A stretch of DNA of 64,000 nucleotides from Pontibacter rufus. GTDB lineage: Bacteria > Bacteroidota > Bacteroidia > Cytophagales > Hymenobacteraceae. Positions within the stretch are counted from its first letter, which is position 1; the number at the start of each line of letters is the position of its first letter. The DNA is taken from positions 62,001 through 126,000 of the forward strand of contig NZ_JADQDR010000009.1 of NCBI RefSeq assembly GCF_015694705.1. Reading direction: 5' to 3'. Positions 40,312 to 49,145 of this stretch are shown here, piece by piece. The position numbers were made by a program, and so were the translations under genes. The notes beneath the pieces were generated by a model. That model saw only the letters and a list, made by a program, of their open reading frames with translations, was not told the origin of the DNA and did no database searches.

Positions 40312-41193
40312 ATGACCCTGCTCGACGGTAAAAAAACATCCGAAGCCATTCAACAAGAAATTGCAGCCGAAGTAGCTGAAATAAAAGCCAGCGGTGGGAA
40401 AGTACCGCACCTGGCCGCCATACTTGTCGGGAATGACGGCGGCTCGGTAACCTACGTGAATAACAAAGTGCTGGCCTGCGAGCGCATTGGTTTCGGCTCC
40501 ACGCTTATCCGCTACGAGGATACCATTTCAGAAGAAGAACTGCTGATTAAAATTAAGGAGCTGAACCTGAACGATGAGATAGATGGCTTTATCGTGCAGC
40601 TGCCTTTGCCAAAGCACATCGACACCGAAAAAGTACTGGAGGCTGTTGATCCGCAGAAGGACGTGGATGGCTTCCACCCGATAAATGTAGGCCGTATGGT
40701 GGCCGGGTTGCCAGCTTACCTTCCAGCCACACCAGCCGGCATTCTGCAACTGCTAGAGCGCTACCAGATTGAAACAAGGGGCAAACACTGCGTGGTGATT
40801 GGCCGCAGCAACATTGTGGGCTCACCTATGAGCATTCTGATGTCCAAGTGCGCTTATCCTGGCGACGCCACCGTTACGCTCTGTCACCGCAACACGGTGG
40901 ATTTACCTCATTATACCCGACAGGCAGATATCATCATTGCAGCTGTTGGCAAGCCCGGCCTGATTACGGCAGACATGGTAAAAGAAGGCGCGGTGGTAAT
41001 AGACGTAGGCACAACCCGTGTACCGGACGCAACAAAGAAATCAGGATATAAGCTGAAGGGCGATGTGGACTTTGATGCCGTAGCACCTAAATGCAGCTTT
41101 ATAACTCCGGTTCCTGGCGGCGTAGGCCCGCTGACCATTGCCATGCTGATGAAGAACACACTGAGAGCAGCCAAAAGCGAAGTATACGCGTAA
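40312..41193 (+). CDS. folD: bifunctional methylenetetrahydrofolate dehydrogenase/cyclohydrolase
   Basis: A 293-residue cytoplasmic enzyme of one-carbon metabolism that converts 5,10-methylene-THF to 10-formyl-THF. Landmarks are [16 protein letters not shown] with the catalytic lysine, [34 protein letters not shown], the Rossmann motif [14 protein letters not shown], and [11 protein letters not shown] near the C-terminus. Length is normal for the family. It lies between the DUF4160/DUF2442 pair and queE. Confidence 0.97.
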   Translation: MTLLDGKKTSEAIQQEIAAEVAEIKASGGKVPHLAAILVGNDGGSVTYVNNKVLACERIGFGSTLIRYEDTISEEELLIKIKELNLNDEIDGFIVQLPLPKHIDTEKVLEAVDPQKDVDGFHPINVGRMVAGLPAYLPATPAGILQLLERYQIETRGKHCVVIGRSNIVGSPMSILMSKCAYPGDATVTLCHRNTVDLPHYTRQADIIIAAVGKPGLITADMVKEGAVVIDVGTTRVPDATKKSGYKLKGDVDFDAVAPKCSFITPVPGGVGPLTIAMLMKNTLRAAKSEVYA

Positions 41194-41201
41194 ACTGTCG
41201 C

Positions 41202-41249
41202 GAACAGGTAATCGTAGGGACAAGTCACGACCTGTTCCTGCGTTTTCAT
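41202..41249 (+). terminator. possible terminator after folD
   Basis: GAACAGGT (41202-41209) pairs with ACCTGTTC (41230-41237), 8 bp with a 20-nt loop, followed by TTTTCATTT. Moderate strength. Confidence 0.45.
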
Positions 41250-41397
41250 TTAGGCATCGGCTTAAACAGGTAAAACACAATCCTGATTCTGAAGCGGGAA
41301 CACAATGACCTGTATCCTTGTTGCCTCATTAGCTAAATTGCATATTATGTACTGCCTGTTCTTTAAAGTATAAACTCCGCAGCAGTATAAAGTAAAA

Positions 41398-41420
41398 GGC
41401 TATACTTTTAAAGTATGGCC
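41398..41420. promoter_or_regulatory. near-perfect dyad made from the TATACTT motif, just above queE
   Basis: GGCTATACTTT-T-AAAGTATGGCC has one mismatch between 11-nt arms. It ends 14 nt before the queE start, so it may form a hairpin in the leader or bind a protein. Two more motif copies lie within the 40 nt upstream (AAAGTATAAAC and CAGTATAAAG). Confidence 0.5.
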
Positions 41421-41434
41421 GTGAAATTAGAATT

Positions 41435-42088
41435 TTGGAAATAACAAAAAAATACGAAACGGCCTCTATCCATACTGTACCCAAAGACGGTAGCATGCTG
41501 CCGCTGATGGAGGCCTTTTATACTATTCAGGGCGAAGGCGCTAACACCGGTACAGCCGCCTACTTTATCAGGCTGGGCGGCTGCGATGTGGGCTGCCACT
41601 GGTGCGATGTGAAGGAGAGTTGGGATGCTGCATTACATCCGCTCACGCCAGTAGAGGAAATTGTAACAGCTGCCGCTGCATTTCCGGGCAAAGCCGTGGT
41701 GATAACAGGAGGTGAACCCCTGCTCTATAATCTTAATCCGCTGACCACGGCGTTGCAGGCGCAGGGCATCCGGACTTTTATAGAAACCTCCGGTGCGTAC
41801 CCGCTTAGTGGCGAATGGGACTGGATTTGCCTGTCTCCTAAAAAGTTTAAAGCCCCGGATGCTTCGGTTTACCCTTTTGCACATGAGCTGAAAGTGATAA
41901 TTTTTAACAAAAGCGACTTTGCCTGGGCCGAGGAACATGCTGCCCGCGTGAGCGGAGATACCAACTTATACTTGCAGCCTGAGTGGAGCAAAGCATCTGA
42001 GATAATGCCTTTGATTGTTGCATACGTTAAAAATAATCCGAAATGGCGTGTGTCGCTGCAAACGCACAAGTACATGGATATTCCGTAA
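41435..42088 (+). CDS. queE: 7-carboxy-7-deazaguanine synthase (radical SAM)
   Basis: A 217-residue radical SAM enzyme that makes the 7-deazaguanine core in the queuosine pathway. The cluster motif is CDVGCHWC (C-x3-C-x2-C), preceded by LPLMEAFYTIQGEG and followed by VVITGGEPLLYNL. The start is unusual: no ATG gives the normal N-terminus; TTG 41435 (MEITKKYETAS) puts about 20 residues before LPLMEAF, as in relatives, while the first in-frame ATG is at 41495. The OmpA-family gene follows after 6 nt. Confidence 0.92.
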   Translation: MEITKKYETASIHTVPKDGSMLPLMEAFYTIQGEGANTGTAAYFIRLGGCDVGCHWCDVKESWDAALHPLTPVEEIVTAAAAFPGKAVVITGGEPLLYNLNPLTTALQAQGIRTFIETSGAYPLSGEWDWICLSPKKFKAPDASVYPFAHELKVIIFNKSDFAWAEEHAARVSGDTNLYLQPEWSKASEIMPLIVAYVKNNPKWRVSLQTHKYMDIP

Positions 42089-42094
42089 GGCCTT

Positions 42095-44023
42095 ATGTAT
42101 AAACTGCTCTTTGCCATTTTCTTCCTCACACTCGGCATCAATTCGGCCAGCTTTGCTCAGACCAAGGCATTAAGCACCAGCTCATCCAAAGCGGAGCGCT
42201 TATACTATAAAGCTGACGAGTACGCAAAAGCGCGGGATTTCGATAAGGCGCTGGAAAGCCTGGCCGATGCAGTAGCCAAAGACCCGGGTTTTGCAGAAGC
42301 GTACCTGAAGGCGGCCAGCCTGCACAAGATGATGGGCCACAAGGCTGCTGTGTTCGAGAACCTGAAAAAAGGATTGCAACTGTTGCCCTACAGTCCTGCG
42401 CTGGCTCCCTACTATTTTGATCTGGCCGAGTTATACTTTGATCGCGGCGCTTACGAGCAGGCAAAAGCCAGGTACAGTGATTTTCTGAAAGCAGGCTCCA
42501 GGAAACCGAATCTTGTTGCAAGGGCACGGCAGCAGCAGCAATCCATTGACTTTGCTCTTGAGGCCATGCAGCACCCTGTTAACTTCAGCCCTGTTCCCCT
42601 GCCGGCCAGCATCAACAGTTTTCAGTTGCAGTATTTTCCCTATACTACTGCCGATCAGCGCTTTTTTATCTACACCGCGCGTGCGGGATCAAAACCGGAG
42701 CAGGACGAAAATATCTTCATCAGCCAGCGCAAAGATGGTGCTTGGCAAGCGCCAGTTTCTATTTCGGATGCCATCAACTCCCCGGCTAACGAGGGCGCGG
42801 CTACGATTTCCGGAGACGGCAAAAGCCTTGTTTTTACTTCCTGCAGCCGCTCCGACAGTCAGGGCGATTGCGACCTGTACATCTCTTTCAGAACGGGCAA
42901 CGACTGGAGCAAGCCGGTAAATATGGGCAATACCGTTAATTCCAAAGCCTGGGACTCGCAGCCAAGTCTTTCGGCCGACGGCCGTATTTTATACTTCAGT
43001 TCCACACGCGGTGGAGGGGTAGGCAAAGAAGATATTTGGGTAACGCAGCGCAACGATGACGGTTCCTGGCAAAAATCTGTGAACCTCGGCGCATCTGTTA
43101 ATTCCACCGGCCGCGACATGGCGCCGTCTATACATGCAAGCGGCGCTGCTTTATACTTCGTAAGCGACGGCCATACGGGCATGGGCGGCCTGGATATTTT
43201 TAAAGCTGACAGAGGAGCCGGCAACCAGTGGTCAGCGCCCGAAAACCTGGGTTATCCGCTTAATACGCAGGAAGACGAAGGGTCTCTTTTTATCACCCCA
43301 GATAATAAAATGGGTTACTATTCCCGCCAGGAAACAACGGGTACGGGATCAGCAACTATTAAACTCTATCAATTTGAGGTGCCAGAGGAATGGAGGAGCA
43401 GTGCCAGCAGTACCTTTGCGCAAGGCAGGGTGCTGGATGCCGGCACCAAAAAATCAGTTGCGGCCCAGGTACAGCTTTACGATACGGAGGCAGACTCGCT
43501 GGTGCAGCAGGTTAATTCTGATAAAATAACAGGTGAGTATACCGTGGTGCTGACAGAAGGCAGGCAATATGCTTTTTATGTGAGCACACCCGGATACCTG
43601 ATGAACAGCCTGAGCTTTGATTATACTTCGTCAAAAGCCTTAACGCCCGTTGCCCTGGATATATACCTGGAGCCATTGAAGGCAGGCGCCGCAGTGGTGC
43701 TCAACAACCTTTTCTTCGGCACGGGCCAGTATACGTTGGAGCGGAAGTCGAAGACGGAGCTGGACAAGTTGATTGCTTTTATGCAGCAGGACAAGAATAT
43801 CCGAATCGAAATATCCGGGCATACGGACGATGTGGGCTCGGGAAAGGACAACATGGAGTTATCGGAAAAGCGCGCCAAAGCTGTGGCGGAATACTTGACA
43901 GGCCATGGTATCAGCAAAAACCGCATCCGCTACAAAGGCTATGGCGAAAGCAAACCTCTGAAACCCAATACTTCAGACGAGAACCGGCAGCTGAACCGCC
44001 GTATTGAGATGCAGGTGCTGTAG
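42095..44023 (+). CDS. OmpA family protein with TPR and PD40 (beta-propeller) repeats
   Basis: A 642-residue envelope protein. The signal peptide (MYKLLFAIFFLTLGINSASFA) is followed by TPR-like repeats (about 30-135), WD40-like PD40 repeats (about 200-420; GAATISGDGKSLVFTSCS, QPSLSADGRILYFSS, APSIHASGAALYFVS), a carboxypeptidase-regulatory-like domain (about 440-515), and a C-terminal OmpA peptidoglycan-binding domain (IRIEISGHTDDVGSGKDNMELSEKRAKAVAEYL). It probably anchors the outer membrane to peptidoglycan. Relatives include T9SS/gliding components such as PorE, so a link to that machinery is possible. Confidence 0.93.
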   Translation: MYKLLFAIFFLTLGINSASFAQTKALSTSSSKAERLYYKADEYAKARDFDKALESLADAVAKDPGFAEAYLKAASLHKMMGHKAAVFENLKKGLQLLPYSPALAPYYFDLAELYFDRGAYEQAKARYSDFLKAGSRKPNLVARARQQQQSIDFALEAMQHPVNFSPVPLPASINSFQLQYFPYTTADQRFFIYTARAGSKPEQDENIFISQRKDGAWQAPVSISDAINSPANEGAATISGDGKSLVFTSCSRSDSQGDCDLYISFRTGNDWSKPVNMGNTVNSKAWDSQPSLSADGRILYFSSTRGGGVGKEDIWVTQRNDDGSWQKSVNLGASVNSTGRDMAPSIHASGAALYFVSDGHTGMGGLDIFKADRGAGNQWSAPENLGYPLNTQEDEGSLFITPDNKMGYYSRQETTGTGSATIKLYQFEVPEEWRSSASSTFAQGRVLDAGTKKSVAAQVQLYDTEADSLVQQVNSDKITGEYTVVLTEGRQYAFYVSTPGYLMNSLSFDYTSSKALTPVALDIYLEPLKAGAAVVLNNLFFGTGQYTLERKSKTELDKLIAFMQQDKNIRIEISGHTDDVGSGKDNMELSEKRAKAVAEYLTGHGISKNRIRYKGYGESKPLKPNTSDENRQLNRRIEMQVL

Positions 44024-44129
44024 GTTCGTTTGTCGTTGTTCGTTTATCGTGGAGGTGTTGCAAAGGCTGAACTGTGATGTAGCATTCCGCAAGTATAAAC
44101 CGGAAGCTGTACAAGTTATAAATTCAATA

Positions 44130-44169
44130 AAACAGGAAAGGCTGGTTTAATAACCAGCCTTTCCTGTTT
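44130..44169. terminator. bidirectional terminator between the OmpA gene and gltA
   Basis: A perfect 18-bp stem AAACAGGAAAGGCTGGTT and complement (44130-44147 with 44152-44169, loop TAAT) lies between convergent genes. The arms supply T-rich ends on both strands. Confidence 0.85.
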
Positions 44170-44273
44170 ATACTTAAGAGAGACAAATCAGAAAGATGTT
44201 CTTTTATTCAGCAAAGTGCTGATGACCAGAGCGCCGTCTTCGAATTTATACATCTTCAAATTTTCAAATTTAC

Positions 44274-45560
44274 TTACCTGTTCTCTATAGGAACGTAATC
44301 GCGTTCGGTTTCGCCCACATATACCTGGCGCGGTCGTCCGATTGGCTCCTTGTTCTCGCGCATTTCCTTCCATTGGGCAACCCAGCCAGGCAGGCGGCCG
44401 AGGGCAAACATCACCGTAAACATATCGGTCGGGATTCCCAGGGCACGGTAGATAATACCAGAGTAAAAGTCCACATTCGGGTACAGCTTGCGATCTATAA
44501 AATACTGGTCGGTCAGGGCAGCAGCTTCCAGTTCTTTGGCGATGTCCAGGATTGGATCTTTTATCCCCAGGGCTGTGAGCACATCATCTGCTGCTTTTTT
44601 GATGATTTTGGCGCGCGGATCAAAGTTTTTATATACCCGGTGGCCGAAGCCCATCAGGCGGAACGGATCGTTTTTATCTTTCGCTTTGGCGATGAATTTC
44701 TTTGAGTCGCCGCCATCTTTTTTGATTTCTTCCAGCATCTCTATCACAGCCTGGTTGGCACCGCCGTGCAGCGGGCCCCACAGCGCACTGATGCCGGCAG
44801 AAACAGACGAGTACAGGCTGGCGTTGGCAGAACCTACCAGGCGTACGGTAGACGTGGAGCAGTTCTGCTCATGATCGGCATGCAGAATCAGCAGTTTGTT
44901 CAGCGTATCCACTACTACCGGGTTCACTTCATAGTTCTCGGTAGGAAAAGCAAACATCATCTGCAGAAAATTGGAGCAGTAATCAAGGTTGTTTTTCGGA
45001 TAGTTTACCGGATGGCCCACAGAGTTTTTGTAAGACCAGGCAGCTATCGTCGAAATTTTAGCTATCAAACGCACGATAGACAAATCAACCTCTTCCTTAG
45101 ACTGGTTGGGATTGAGCGACTCGGGGTAGAAGGCGGTAAGGGAGCTAACCAGCGCTGCCAGAATGCCCATCGGATGCGCTGTAGACGGAAAGCCATCCAG
45201 AATTTTGCGCATATCCTCGTTTACGAGCGTGTGCAGGGTTATTTTGTTGCTAAACTCATCCAGTTCCTGCTGCGTGGGCAAAGTGCCATAGATAAGCAGG
45301 AAAGCTACTTCTATAAAACTTGAATTGGCAGCCAGTTGTTCAATGGGGTAACCTCTGTAACGAAGTATGCCTTGTTCGCCGTCCAGAAAAGTGATAGCGC
45401 TCTTGGTTGCGCCAGTATTTTTATAACCGGGATCTAACGTAATAAAACCACTATCAGCACGCAGGGTAGAAATATCGATTGCTTTTTCGTCTTCTGTGCC
45501 TACCACTATGGGGTACTTATAGGATTTCCCTTCTAATATAAATTCAGCGAAGTCTGACAT
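44274..45560 (-). CDS. gltA: citrate synthase (type II)
   Basis: A 428-residue cytoplasmic TCA-cycle enzyme that condenses acetyl-CoA with oxaloacetate. Landmarks: GILRYRGYPIEQLA, the active-site HADHEQNCSTS, GPLHGGANQAV with a catalytic histidine, and FGHRVYKNFDPRA, followed by the C-terminal GWVAQWKEMRENKEPIGRPRQVYVG. Full length. A minus-strand promoter-like element is present above the ATG. Confidence 0.98.
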   Translation of the reverse strand: MSDFAEFILEGKSYKYPIVVGTEDEKAIDISTLRADSGFITLDPGYKNTGATKSAITFLDGEQGILRYRGYPIEQLAANSSFIEVAFLLIYGTLPTQQELDEFSNKITLHTLVNEDMRKILDGFPSTAHPMGILAALVSSLTAFYPESLNPNQSKEEVDLSIVRLIAKISTIAAWSYKNSVGHPVNYPKNNLDYCSNFLQMMFAFPTENYEVNPVVVDTLNKLLILHADHEQNCSTSTVRLVGSANASLYSSVSAGISALWGPLHGGANQAVIEMLEEIKKDGGDSKKFIAKAKDKNDPFRLMGFGHRVYKNFDPRAKIIKKAADDVLTALGIKDPILDIAKELEAAALTDQYFIDRKLYPNVDFYSGIIYRALGIPTDMFTVMFALGRLPGWVAQWKEMRENKEPIGRPRQVYVGETERDYVPIENR

Positions 45561-45603
45561 GCGTATGTTTTGTTTATGTCTGTTGTTGTGTCTCTTATTG
45601 AAG

Positions 45604-45634
45604 CGAAATTATATAAAATGTACTAAAATGAAAA
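45604..45634 (-). promoter_or_regulatory. possible gltA promoter
   Basis: On the minus strand TAATTTCG (45611-45604) differs from TAnnTTTG by one base, with TTT about 19 nt upstream. It is 43 nt above the gltA ATG. Confidence 0.35.
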
Positions 45635-45826
45635 GTGCTGCAGCGTTTAATCATCAAATAACCTAAGGCACCGGTTTTGCGTCCGCAGCACGTTAGTTAT
45701 TTAACCGTTGGCAGGTGAAAAGGTTTCGCCGGCAGCCGCTGCCCAAAGCCTGTGCCACTGCGGAGGCTGTGCCAGTCGGACATAGGTATTCTGCTGTACC
45801 ATTAGCTGTATATGGGTGCGAATGCG

Positions 45827-45834
45827 TACTTTTG
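45827..45834 (+). promoter_or_regulatory. -7 element immediately before the methylase start
   Basis: TACTTTTG matches TAnnTTTG exactly, but ends only 4 nt before ATG 45839. If it is used, the mRNA would be leaderless or the start would be further downstream. The upstream partner is a weak CTG at 18 nt. Confidence 0.3.
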
Positions 45835-45838
45835 CAGC

Positions 45839-46780
45839 ATGACAACAGCAGCCAGTAAAGAAAGTGCGGCCGGTATAAAACCATTTCTGAAATGGGCAGG
45901 AGGAAAAACACAATTACTGCCTGCTATCGAAACCAAAGTGCAACAATTGCTGCGCAGCAAGGAAACTATTCAGTTTGTGGAGCCTTTTGTGGGAAGCGGC
46001 GCGGTGCTGTTCTTCATGCTCCGCAAGTATGGCCGCCATATCCGGCAGGCAACGATAAACGATGTGAACCCTGTTTTAGCCGACTGTTACCGTACCATCA
46101 GGTATAACCCTCAGGAGCTGATTAAGGAACTGAGTGCGCTGGAAAAGGATTACTTTACGTATACTTCGGAAGATGACAGGAAAGCTTTTTTCCTGGAGAA
46201 ACGCACTGCCTTTAATGCGCTGGCCGGCGATGCCGTGCAAAAAAGCGCACTGCTGCTGTTTCTGAATAAGACCTGCTTTAACGGCCTGTACCGGGTTAAT
46301 GCCAAAGGAAATTTCAACGTGCCTTTCGGCAGGTATGCCAACCCGACTATCTGTAATGCACCCGTTATCCTGGCCAACAGCGAAGCGCTGCAGAAAGTAG
46401 AAATCCTGAACACTGACTTCAGCGAAATGGAAGCTTTAATAGCGCCGGATACTTTCTTTTACCTCGATCCGCCTTATAAACCTATCAGCGCAACCTCCTC
46501 CTTCAACGCCTATGCCAAAGAAGGCTTTGGCGATGCAGACCAGGAGCGGCTAAAAGCTTTTTGTGACAAAGTAAATGCCGGCGGCGCCTACTTTGTGCAA
46601 AGCAACTCCGACAACAGCGACAGCGAGGGAAACGGCTTTTTCCAGGAGTTATACAAGGGGTACAACATCGAGCAGGTGAAAGCCAAAAGAGCCATAAATG
46701 CAAAGGGCAGTGGGAGAGGAGCGGTTTTTGAGCTGCTTATTTCCAACGACGACGTGCTGCACGTGAACAGTAAACCTTAA
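45839..46780 (+). CDS. Dam-type DNA adenine N6-methyltransferase
   Basis: A 313-residue methyltransferase of the alpha group (Dam/M.DpnII type). The SAM-binding motif is PFLKWAGGKTQLL near the N-terminus with VEPFVGSGAVLF next, and the catalytic DPPY is in FFYLDPPYKPIS. Targets of this group usually contain GATC, but specificity is not readable from sequence. ATG 45839 (MTTAASKESAAGIKPF) is preferred to 45812, which lies on top of a promoter-like box. It converges with a PD-(D/E)XK-like gene 40 nt away, which may be a restriction partner. Confidence 0.93.
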   Translation: MTTAASKESAAGIKPFLKWAGGKTQLLPAIETKVQQLLRSKETIQFVEPFVGSGAVLFFMLRKYGRHIRQATINDVNPVLADCYRTIRYNPQELIKELSALEKDYFTYTSEDDRKAFFLEKRTAFNALAGDAVQKSALLLFLNKTCFNGLYRVNAKGNFNVPFGRYANPTICNAPVILANSEALQKVEILNTDFSEMEALIAPDTFFYLDPPYKPISATSSFNAYAKEGFGDADQERLKAFCDKVNAGGAYFVQSNSDNSDSEGNGFFQELYKGYNIEQVKAKRAINAKGSGRGAVFELLISNDDVLHVNSKP

Positions 46781-46820
46781 CCTGAGTTCGTCAGGAGAAT
46801 GGCATGACGTAGACTTAATG

Positions 46821-47360
46821 CTACAGCTGCAGTACCCGCACATGCGGCACTTCTGCCTGCACACGCTTTCGGGGTACCAGGCGGCCAACTGTTATGTAGG
46901 AGTTTCCATTGGCAACAGGCGTAGAGGTTTTGCGCTCCTTAAATTCATGCAGATGCTGTAAAAACCAGTTCCGGGTAGCCGGCATGGGCAGAACATGCAG
47001 CTCCTTTTCCTCCACAAAATAATAGTAGATGTAGTTTGCCTCCGTGTACAGAAAGCATCCGGGGGTGCCTTTGTCTTCGTTGCTGATGGTTTCAAAAAAG
47101 TAGTTTCCGGTCTTGTGCCACCTGTCGCCTTTTATTTCAATGGAAACTTCTTTTATCGTGCCTTTGTGCGAAAACTGCCACAGCAAATCAATGTCCCTGG
47201 CCTGGTAAGCCGGATTTTCTTCAACATTTACTACTTTTAAGGTTGCCGGATGCTGACGCAGAAAGGCCTCTACGGCAAGCGCTGCCTGCGTGGCAACAGC
47301 TGAGGCCGCTGACATGGCATACTTCCTGAGCGCAGCATTATTTACATTATCAGCAGCCAT
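46821..47360 (-). CDS. PD-(D/E)XK nuclease-like protein, possible restriction enzyme
   Basis: A 179-residue soluble protein. The middle contains YQARDIDLLWQF, then about 12 residues later VSIEIKGDRWHKTGNYFFE, which fits the D...(D/E)-x-K core of the PD-(D/E)XK nuclease fold, followed by TISNEDKGTPGCFLYTEANYIYYYF, as in other nucleases of this fold. I cannot name the family. It converges with the adenine methylase with 40 nt between stops, so a restriction-modification pair is a reasonable guess but unproven. Confidence 0.6.
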   Translation of the reverse strand: MAADNVNNAALRKYAMSAASAVATQAALAVEAFLRQHPATLKVVNVEENPAYQARDIDLLWQFSHKGTIKEVSIEIKGDRWHKTGNYFFETISNEDKGTPGCFLYTEANYIYYYFVEEKELHVLPMPATRNWFLQHLHEFKERKTSTPVANGNSYITVGRLVPRKRVQAEVPHVRVLQL

Positions 47361-47549
47361 ACGTAAACAGGCATAAGTATCAAAACATTAGTATAGTATA
47401 ACCAGTAGTTGTGATTTTATGTTAAGCTACCGAGGATAGAGTTTATTTTATCAGCAGCCACGGTCAGCTTTATACGTTGGTTATTACAAGTTTATACTTG
47501 TTCTCCGTGTATCAGTCTGATCTTTTTGCTATGATTTTGATGAGTCTGG

Positions 47550-48803
47550 TTAAGCTTTTCTTTTCCGTAGCTCCAATACAGTTATTTCGGGCCAGATGCC
47601 CACCCTGCCAGAGAAACCCAGAAAGCCGAAGCCGCGGTTCACGTACAGCCGCCTGTTATTTTCCTGTGCCAGACCCGCCCAGTTTTTGTATCTGTACTGC
47701 GCCGGGCTCCACCTGACGAGCGGCGTTTCTATGCCCATCTGCATGCCATGTGTATGGCCCGACAATGTGAGATGTATGTGGGTAGGATGTTGTTTCACAA
47801 TTTCCTCAAAGTGCGAGGGATCATGCGAGAGCAATATTTTGAAGGCCTTTTCATCTACCCCCAGCAAAGCTTTGTTAAGGTCACCCCGCTGTATAAATCC
47901 GGTGCCCCAGTTCTCTACACCCAGTAACGCCAACTGTTGGCCATCTTTCTCAATGGTAACATGCTCATCCAGCAGCAGGCGGTAACCCAATTCCTTGTGA
48001 TGCTGTTTCAGCCGATCGAGATTCGCTTCCTGCGCCGCTTCGCTGGGCCAGTCTACATACATGCCGTAATCATGGTTGCCCAGTATTGAGAATTGCCCGT
48101 AAGGTGCACGAAGCTTGCTGAAATGATCTAGCCAGGGTACAATTTCTGAAGCATAGTCGTTTACCAGGTCGCCGGTGAAAACAAACAGGTCGGACTTCTG
48201 CGCCTGAGCCAGTTCAACACCACGCTGCACAGCTTCGGCATCATCAAAGCTGCCGGAGTGGATGTCCGAAAGCTGCGTAATGGTAAAGCCGTCGAATGCT
48301 TCCGGCAGATCATCAAAGTATAAAGTATGGCGGTGTACGGTATAATCATACTTGCCTTTTACGATGCCGTACACGAATGCCGCGAATGGTATGCCGGCTA
48401 AAACAAGGGCCGCCTGGCTTACAAACTTCCGGCGGGCAGGCAGCAGTGGCTTCCGTGCGGCAGCGCTCCTGCGGGGTTGCAGGAAGCGGAAGGCTGCTGC
48501 CACAACGCGGTAAATGTCCTCGGCAAACAGCACCAGTATAAAGACCAGTTTGGTTACAAACAAAGTGAGAAAAGCGTTGATGGCCCACTGCGTGAAACCG
48601 GAAGTATGGTCGGAAGAAAAACGCAGGTACAGGGCTAAGCTGAAGCCGATGATAAAACCGATAAAGAAAAACCAGTAAGCCCAGTAAACAACAAAGCGCC
48701 ACCGCGATGACTGCCACCTGGCCGTAAGCCGTTTAACGCCTTGAAAAGCGTACCAGTCCATCAGAAAGGACAAAATGCCCAGGATTAAAATGAGGCGCTG
48801 CAT
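47550..48803 (-). CDS. membrane-anchored metallophosphoesterase
   Basis: A 417-residue protein with several N-terminal hydrophobic helices (about 5-140) and a C-terminal calcineurin-like phosphoesterase domain. Metal-binding motifs seen in order: TQLSDIHSG, FTGDLVND, LGNHDYG, LLSHDPSHF and LSGHTHGMQ. Relatives (YaeI/YkuE type) act on phospholipid- or peptidoglycan-linked phosphates at the outer face of the membrane. It is on the same strand as the nuclease-like gene but 190 nt downstream. Confidence 0.94.
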   Translation of the reverse strand: MQRLILILGILSFLMDWYAFQGVKRLTARWQSSRWRFVVYWAYWFFFIGFIIGFSLALYLRFSSDHTSGFTQWAINAFLTLFVTKLVFILVLFAEDIYRVVAAAFRFLQPRRSAAARKPLLPARRKFVSQAALVLAGIPFAAFVYGIVKGKYDYTVHRHTLYFDDLPEAFDGFTITQLSDIHSGSFDDAEAVQRGVELAQAQKSDLFVFTGDLVNDYASEIVPWLDHFSKLRAPYGQFSILGNHDYGMYVDWPSEAAQEANLDRLKQHHKELGYRLLLDEHVTIEKDGQQLALLGVENWGTGFIQRGDLNKALLGVDEKAFKILLSHDPSHFEEIVKQHPTHIHLTLSGHTHGMQMGIETPLVRWSPAQYRYKNWAGLAQENNRRLYVNRGFGFLGFSGRVGIWPEITVLELRKRKA

Positions 48804-49078
48804 GCAGATAAGTTGATATTGTAAGTTCGGGTTAAGTACAAAGGTAGGTGGATTAGCATGAAGCTGGCATGTATAAATTTTTAATTTCTGATAACATTTC
48901 CGCTGACGTTTCCTTAAAGTCTGGCAGGCTAAAAGTGGTTTTTGCTGCTTTTTCAGACGCCAATATAAGGTATGGGATAATGTGGTATGAGCCGGAATGG
49001 GGTTTATGCTGTTCCGGCAATAGGCTGCTGATAAAGAATTTCAGGCCTGTCCACCTGCTGCGGTGCAATAAAATTACT

Positions 49079-49126
49079 GAAGGCTTTTTATACTTGTGCC
49101 GGCCGGTGCAAGTATAAAAAGCCTTC
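49079..49126 (-). terminator. hairpin terminator built from inverted TATACTT motifs
   Basis: Arms 49079-49096 and 49109-49126 are perfect 18-bp complements (GAAGGCTTTTTATACTTG and complement), with a 12-nt loop that is itself GC-palindromic. It begins 20 nt after the stop of the minus-strand barrel gene. The 48804-49078 spacer to its left contains only a short unconvincing frame. Confidence 0.75.
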
Positions 49127-49145
49127 TATTATCTGTTAGAATAAC

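Noticed and set aside
48869-49117. 82-residue frame in the spacer left of the barrel gene
   Set aside because: It runs into the terminator hairpin and has an unlikely composition; no family or signal features.
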